A stretch of DNA of 64,000 nt from an uncultured Paracoccaceae bacterium (lineage in GTDB: Bacteria; Pseudomonadota; Alphaproteobacteria; Rhodobacterales; Rhodobacteraceae): positions 23,095-87,094 of the forward strand of contig CAKZTM010000006.1 in the NCBI GenBank assembly GCA_937920555.1, in the 5' to 3' direction. Below, piece by piece: positions 59,778 through 64,000 of this stretch. Under the pieces are notes generated by a model, which was not told the DNA's origin, made no database searches, and worked only from the letters and a program-made list of their open reading frames with translations. A program made the translations under genes and the position numbers. How positions within the stretch are numbered: the first letter of the stretch is position 1; every line of letters begins with the position of its first letter.

Positions 59778-60664
59778 TGGCCTTCGACTTTCAAGACATC
59801 AGCAACACCGGTCTTTATGGTGAACTCCGGCTTGAATCCGACGCCGTCGCGCAATCGCGATACATCCGCCAACACGCAGGCCGCATCGTTTTTGGGGCGC
59901 GGCTTGGCCCCCAAAGACACACGCTCGGGATGCCCCATCTGATTGGACACCTCTTCGATCAACGCCCGCACCGGCGTGGCCTCGCCGCTTGCGACATTAA
60001 TCGCCCCGCTGACATCGCGGTCCAATATCTGAGCCAACGCGCGACCAATATCAGCCGTATGCAAGAAATCACGCTTTTGAAGCCCGTCTGTGCAATCCAC
60101 CGTCTCACCGGCAGAAATCCCCTTGATCAAATCCCCCAAAAGACGCCCTTTAGGCTCTCCGGGGCCGTAACAAAAGAAAATCCGCGCCCAGGCCAGCGAC
60201 AAATTGAGAACCGGCGCCGCCGCCATCAAGGCCATGCCTGTGGTGGCTTTGGCAGCACCGTAAAGGCTATTTTGTCTCAGCGGGCTATTCTCGGTGAGCG
60301 CTGCATCGGTCCAGTCATATTCCGCGCAGGTTCCCGCCGCCACCACGCGCGTGCCACCCGCTTGGGCAAACGCACGCACCAGCCGCAAGGTTGCCGCCGC
60401 CCAATCAAGATTGGCAGGCGAACTCCACCGGTCTTGTGGATGATCATGCCAAGCCAAATGCACCAGATGGGTGATTAGACCGCTTTCAAACACCGCCTTG
60501 GGCTGCTCAGGATCCAAAATATCAATGGCAATGCCCGGCACACCGTCCACATCTCGACCCGAACGGGACCCCGCCAAGACATTGAAGCCCAGCGCTTGCA
60601 ACGGCGCGATGGTTTGCCGCCCAATCAGACCAGTGGCACCAGTCAAAAGGACGGTCTTGCTCAT
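59774..60664 (-). CDS. NAD-dependent epimerase/dehydratase
   Basis: 296 residues, extended SDR: 'KTVLLTGATGLIGRQTIAPLQALGFNVLAGSRSG' (nucleotide-binding), 'LVHLAWHD', 'RVVAAGTCAEYDW', catalytic 'LYGAAKATTGM' (Tyr and Lys) and 'INVASGEATPVRALIEEVSNQMG'. It probably acts on a nucleotide-deoxysugar made by the rfbF route, as a reductase or epimerase of a CDP-4-keto sugar. Its start overlaps the stop of the methyltransferase gene upstream. The exact product cannot be told from sequence. Confidence 0.9.
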   Translation of the reverse strand: MSKTVLLTGATGLIGRQTIAPLQALGFNVLAGSRSGRDVDGVPGIAIDILDPEQPKAVFESGLITHLVHLAWHDHPQDRWSSPANLDWAAATLRLVRAFAQAGGTRVVAAGTCAEYDWTDAALTENSPLRQNSLYGAAKATTGMALMAAAPVLNLSLAWARIFFCYGPGEPKGRLLGDLIKGISAGETVDCTDGLQKRDFLHTADIGRALAQILDRDVSGAINVASGEATPVRALIEEVSNQMGHPERVSLGAKPRPKNDAACVLADVSRLRDGVGFKPEFTIKTGVADVLKVEGQ

Positions 60665-61890
60665 CAGATTATCGAAATCTCAGGAACAGCCGTGACAAAT
60701 TGCGTTCCCAGATCGCTGAGTTGCGAGGCAATCTCCGCCTTTAGGTTCCAGGGCAATATCACTACATAATCGGGCTTCATCTCGTAAAGAGCGCTCACAT
60801 CCTTAACCGGTATCTTGGAGCCGGGCAAAAGCGTGTTTTGCTTGGCCGGATTTTTGTCGACACAAACCGAGATTAAATCAGGACCAACTTTGCAGTAGTT
60901 CAAAAGCGTATTGCCCTTGGCAGCCGCCCCGTAAGCCGCAACCGATTTTCCTTCGGCTTTGGCCTGCTTTAGAAACGCAAGCATCCCGTCACGGACGGCC
61001 TCAACCCGGCTGGTAAAGCCAGTGTAGCCGTCAATCCGGTCCAGCTTGGCCGCCGCCTCGTCGGCGCGAACCTTGGCCACGCCCGGACCGGCCACATGAG
61101 ATGCACCGTCCAGACACGCGTAAACCCGAAGCGAGCCTCCATGCGTGTTGAACTCCTCAACCTCAAACACCCGCAACCCGTATTTGGCAAAAATGCCTTC
61201 GACCGCAAGAAGCGAGAGATAGGAATAATGCTCATGATAAATCGTGTCGAACTGCACCTGATTGATCAGGTTCAGCAAATGCGGGAACTCAACCGTGTAA
61301 ATTGCATCGCCCGTTAGCAACTTCGCCACACCGGCCACGAAATCATTGATGTCCGGCACATGTGCCAGAACATTGGCCGAGCAGATCAGATCAGGCCGCT
61401 TTCCGTCATCGAAAAGCTTGGTGGCAACAGCCTCGCCAAAAAACTCGACAATGGTGGGAACGCCGATCTTTTCCGCAGCAGCAGCCACAGAACCAGACGG
61501 CTCCACACCCAAAACCGGCACACCTGCGGCGACGAAATTCTTTAGCAAATAGCCGTCATTTGAGGCGATCTCGATCACCAGACTATCCGCGCCCAAGCCC
61601 AGCTCAGCGGTCATCTTCTGCGCATAAACCCGCGCATGCTCCAACCAACTGGCCGAAAACGACGAGAAATAGGCGTAATCCCCGGTGAAAATCAAATCCG
61701 CAGGCACGTCTTCATCCACCTGCACCAACCAGCAATTCTCACACACACGGGTGTGGAGCGTATATTCCGGCTCCTGCGCGTCGGCCTTATCCATAGGAAC
61801 ATAAGAATTGGCCACGGCTTGGGTTCCCAAATCCACAAAAGTCTGGTCCATCTGCGTTTTACAATGCCGGCACAATCGCGTCTCGCTCAC
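60664..61890 (-). CDS. SAM-dependent C-methyltransferase of deoxysugar type
   Basis: 408 residues from a GTG at 61890 with GGAG eight bases upstream; the track starts 19 codons earlier. An N-terminal zinc site is formed by 'CRHCKTQM' and 'CENCWLVQ'. The central SAM domain has 'VIEIASNDGYLLKNFVAAGVPVLGVEPSGS', 'ICSANVLAHVPDINDFVAGVAKLL' and 'VEFPHLLNLINQVQFDTIYHEHYSYLS'. The C-terminal Methyltransf_14 Rossmann part is 'GKSVAAYGAAAKGNTLLNYC'. This three-domain layout is that of TylC3/NovU/TcaB9-type sugar C-3-methyltransferases. It follows rfbF in the operon, implying a branched CDP-sugar. Confidence 0.9.
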   Translation of the reverse strand: MSETRLCRHCKTQMDQTFVDLGTQAVANSYVPMDKADAQEPEYTLHTRVCENCWLVQVDEDVPADLIFTGDYAYFSSFSASWLEHARVYAQKMTAELGLGADSLVIEIASNDGYLLKNFVAAGVPVLGVEPSGSVAAAAEKIGVPTIVEFFGEAVATKLFDDGKRPDLICSANVLAHVPDINDFVAGVAKLLTGDAIYTVEFPHLLNLINQVQFDTIYHEHYSYLSLLAVEGIFAKYGLRVFEVEEFNTHGGSLRVYACLDGASHVAGPGVAKVRADEAAAKLDRIDGYTGFTSRVEAVRDGMLAFLKQAKAEGKSVAAYGAAAKGNTLLNYCKVGPDLISVCVDKNPAKQNTLLPGSKIPVKDVSALYEMKPDYVVILPWNLKAEIASQLSDLGTQFVTAVPEISII

Positions 61891-61904
61891 ACCATTTACT
61901 CCAC

Positions 61905-62681
61905 TTAATCTTTCCAGATTTTCCAAGGGGCAGCGCCCGTGGCCCAATGCTCTTCCAATTCTTGGCGTTCACGGATCGTGTCCATGGGCTGCCAGAACCC
62001 GCGATGTTCATACGCCATCAACTCACCATCTTCCGCGAGCTTCATCAAAGGCGTTCTCTCCCAGATGGTCTTGTCATCGTCCAGATGCTTCGCCACATCG
62101 GGTGAAAGCACAAAATACCCACCGTTGATCAATCCGCCATCGCCCTGCGGCTTTTCCGAAAACTCGGTGACTTGACCATCGGCAATCTCCAACCGCCCAA
62201 AGCGCGCCGCCGGAGGCGTAGCCGTTACGGTCGCAAGCTTGCCGTGGGACTTGTGAAACTCGATGCCTCCGGCCACGTTGATATCGCCAACCCCGTCACC
62301 GTAAGTCATGCAAAACGCTTCTTCGTCCTTGAGCTGAGGCATCACCCGGCGCAAACGCCCACCCGTCATGCTGTCCTGACCGGTATCGATCAAGGTCACG
62401 CGCCAAGGCTCGGTCTGGTTCTGGATCACTTCCATTTTGCCGTCGCGCAAATCAAAGGTCACATCCGCGCCGTGCAGGTAATAATTGGCGAAATATTCCT
62501 TGATCACATAGCCCTTGTATCCAAGGCAGATCACAAAATCATTGATGCCGTGTGCCGCGTAAATCTTCATAATATGCCAAAGGATCGGCCGTCCACCGAT
62601 CTCAACCATTGGCTTTGGAATACGGACCGTCTCTTCGGCAAGTCTGGTGCCGAAACCACCGGCGAGAATCACACATTTCAT
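61905..62681 (-). CDS. rfbF: Glucose-1-phosphate cytidylyltransferase
   Basis: 258 residues from the ATG at 62681 (AGGGGG upstream). The nucleotidyltransferase motif is 'MKCVILAGGFGTRLAEETVRIPKPMVEIGGRPILWHIMKIYAAHGINDFVICLGYKGYVIKEYF'. 'DTGQDSMTGGRLRRVMP', 'CMTYGDGVGDIN' and 'FGRLEIADGQVTEFSEKP' follow as in RfbF. It makes CDP-glucose, the precursor of CDP-3,6-dideoxy- and C-branched hexoses of O-antigens. It is first of the minus-strand operon and divergent from the epimerase at 62894. The CDP-glucose 4,6-dehydratase expected next is not in view and may be beyond the right edge. Confidence 0.95.
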   Translation of the reverse strand: MKCVILAGGFGTRLAEETVRIPKPMVEIGGRPILWHIMKIYAAHGINDFVICLGYKGYVIKEYFANYYLHGADVTFDLRDGKMEVIQNQTEPWRVTLIDTGQDSMTGGRLRRVMPQLKDEEAFCMTYGDGVGDINVAGGIEFHKSHGKLATVTATPPAARFGRLEIADGQVTEFSEKPQGDGGLINGGYFVLSPDVAKHLDDDKTIWERTPLMKLAEDGELMAYEHRGFWQPMDTIRERQELEEHWATGAAPWKIWKD

Positions 62682-62893
62682 GACACGTCTACCCCCTAAA
62701 ATACTGGTGTCCTTTAGCCAACCAGACACGGTGTGTATAGAGTTTAGGAATACATCGCCTCGAAGCGTTACTATTTTGCGTCTTTTTCGACCGAAGAGTT
62801 CGGACCATGTCACACCACAGTTGGAGGAGCCCCTAGGTCCGTGATAGCGAGTGGCTCGAAGATTGGGCCTATTTGGAAAAAAGTGTGAATGTT

Positions 62894-63922
62894 ATGAAAG
62901 TATTGATTGTTGGTCACCGCGGCTACATTGGGCCGGTTGTTGCAAACCATTTTCAAAGCCTGCCGGGCAAAGTCGAGGTCCACGGGATCGACAGCAATTG
63001 GTTTGAGGGCTCTGAGGCGATCCCGTTCCCGTCGGATGCTTTTGCCAGCGAAACCAAGGCGGACACCCGCGACCTGACTGCGGCGGACCTCAAAGGATAT
63101 GACGCGGTCGTGCAACTGGCGGCTGTGTCCAATGACCCAATCGGTAAAGAATTCGAAGGGGCCACCATGGGCATCAATGCCCAGGCCGCGATTGCCACCG
63201 CCAAGCTGGCCAAAGAAGCGGGCGTGAAGCGCTTTGTCTTCGCCTCGTCCTGCTCCATGTATGGGGCAGGCTCCGACAGCCTGCGCAAAGAGACCGACAC
63301 ACTCAATCCCCTGACCGCCTATGCCCGCTCCAAAGTGGCCACCGAGGAGGGTCTGCGCGGCATGGCCACAGACACGTTCATGGTCACAAGCCTGCGCTTT
63401 TCCACCGCTTGCGGCGCCTCGCCTATGCTGCGCCTTGATCTGGTGCTCAATGACTTTGTCGCCACCGCCTTGCGTACCGGCAAGATCGAGGTGCTGTCAG
63501 ATGGCTCCCCGTGGCGGCCGCTCATCCATGTGGAAGACATGGCCCGCGCCATTGAATGGGCCTGCACCCGCGACGGCGAGCGCCATGTGGAGGTCAATGT
63601 AGGCTCCCAAGACTGGACATGGCAGATCGGCCAATTGGCCAAGGATGTGGGCGATGTGCTGGGCGGCGTGGCCGTGGAGATCAACACAGACGCGCAGCCG
63701 GATAACCGCTCCTACAGGGTCGATTTTTCGAAATTTGAGGGCTTGGCCCCGAACCACCAGCCGCAAAAGGACTTCGCCCAAGCGGTGAATGAACTGGCCG
63801 CACAGGTCAAAGCGATGGAGTTTGACGGCCAAGATGTGCGCGGCTCGAAGTTCATAAGGCTCAACATCCTGCGCGGTCTGGTGGGTGAGAATAAGCTCGA
63901 CAAAGACCTGCGCTGGAGTTGA
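62894..63922 (+). CDS. NAD-dependent epimerase/dehydratase (nucleotide-sugar SDR)
   Basis: 342 residues from the ATG at 62894; the track begins seven codons earlier. Extended SDR: 'MKVLIVGHRGYIGPVVANHF' (NAD-binding), 'AVVQLAAVSNDPIGKEFE', 'RFVFASSCSMYGAG', 'LTAYARSKVATEEGLRGMA' (Tyr and Lys), 'LRFSTACGASPMLRLDLVLNDFVATAL' and 'RPLIHVEDMARAIEWAC'. It probably epimerises or reduces the CDP-sugar built by the divergent rfbF operon. A spacer of about 210 bp with both promoters separates them. It ends 78 bp before the window edge, and no further gene is visible there. Confidence 0.9.
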   Translation: MKVLIVGHRGYIGPVVANHFQSLPGKVEVHGIDSNWFEGSEAIPFPSDAFASETKADTRDLTAADLKGYDAVVQLAAVSNDPIGKEFEGATMGINAQAAIATAKLAKEAGVKRFVFASSCSMYGAGSDSLRKETDTLNPLTAYARSKVATEEGLRGMATDTFMVTSLRFSTACGASPMLRLDLVLNDFVATALRTGKIEVLSDGSPWRPLIHVEDMARAIEWACTRDGERHVEVNVGSQDWTWQIGQLAKDVGDVLGGVAVEINTDAQPDNRSYRVDFSKFEGLAPNHQPQKDFAQAVNELAAQVKAMEFDGQDVRGSKFIRLNILRGLVGENKLDKDLRWS

Positions 63923-64000
63923 TCGCGCGGCTTGGAACACCAAGAACGATCAAAGCCGCCGTTGATAGAGGGCGGCGCATAAACAGGTCACGACCCGGCG

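Overview
The window reads as chromosomal DNA of an alphaproteobacterium of the Rhodobacteraceae (Roseobacter group). The basis is the high-GC coding bias on both strands, the comF-grxC pair next to a NDUFAF5/BioC-like methyltransferase, a short aa3-type cytochrome oxidase subunit IV, COQ9, a class II DAHP synthase and a long PilP/GspC-like protein of the kind seen in roseobacters. Genus cannot be decided from the sequence alone. I see no prophage, insertion sequence, CRISPR array or rRNA operon. One tRNA gene, tRNA-Ser(GCU), is present. Long ORFs antisense to high-GC genes are shadows and were left out.

Layout. 0-13.6 kb is mostly housekeeping: a truncated LysR regulator, MarR, grxC, comF, a methyltransferase, hemH, a repeat-built secreted protein, pth, a response regulator, rplY, an FMN-dependent L-lactate dehydrogenase, coaA, trpA, ychF and a PepSY membrane protein. 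13.7-19.2 kb holds a FAH-family hydrolase, tRNA-Ser, an AraC regulator and a probable copper/redox patch (DUF4142, cupredoxin, CueR-like MerR, di-haem c-type oxidoreductase). 19.3-27.6 kb is a catabolic island: a LacI regulator with a perfect 14-bp operator, a CUT1 sugar ABC transporter, and a cytoplasmic GH63-type hydrolase of the glucosylglycerate/mannosylglycerate hydrolase kind embedded in the operon. An SMP-30 lactonase lies convergent to it.

27.7-36.6 kb contains DUF2237, an ExoY-like sugar transferase, a four-gene operon (haloacid dehalogenase, alpha/beta hydrolase, PLP ammonia-lyase, endonuclease), a GlxA-type regulator, DAHP synthase and serB. 36.7-51.6 kb contains a SIMPL protein, the 893-residue GspL/GspC-like protein, mscL, YqgE, the Sua5-type tRNA-modification gene, an acyl-CoA dehydrogenase with a metallo-hydrolase, coxIV, a lipoprotein, a transglutaminase-like protein, rpsU, COQ9 and an aminotransferase.

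51.6-56.1 kb carries a quinone oxidoreductase, then an SDR / acyl-CoA dehydrogenase / APH-fold kinase / DUF6285 operon. The gene content of that operon matches LvaD-LvaC-LvaA-LvaB of 4-hydroxyacyl-CoA (levulinate) catabolism. 56.2-64 kb is the start of a surface-polysaccharide cluster: a GT2 glycosyltransferase, a GT-C-like membrane protein, GtrA, two epimerases, a C-methyltransferase and glucose-1-phosphate cytidylyltransferase. These genes suggest a C-methylated CDP-deoxysugar, and the cluster continues past the right edge.

The most interesting unexplained items are: the DUF11-like periplasmic insert in the ABC permease together with its GH63 partner; the Lva-like operon; a 32-bp palindromic repeat present twice exactly and once degenerate; the secreted protein with duplicated acidic and basic blocks; the bitopic GspL/GspC-like protein; and a repeat-dense spacer between two convergent genes at 28.1-28.4 kb.
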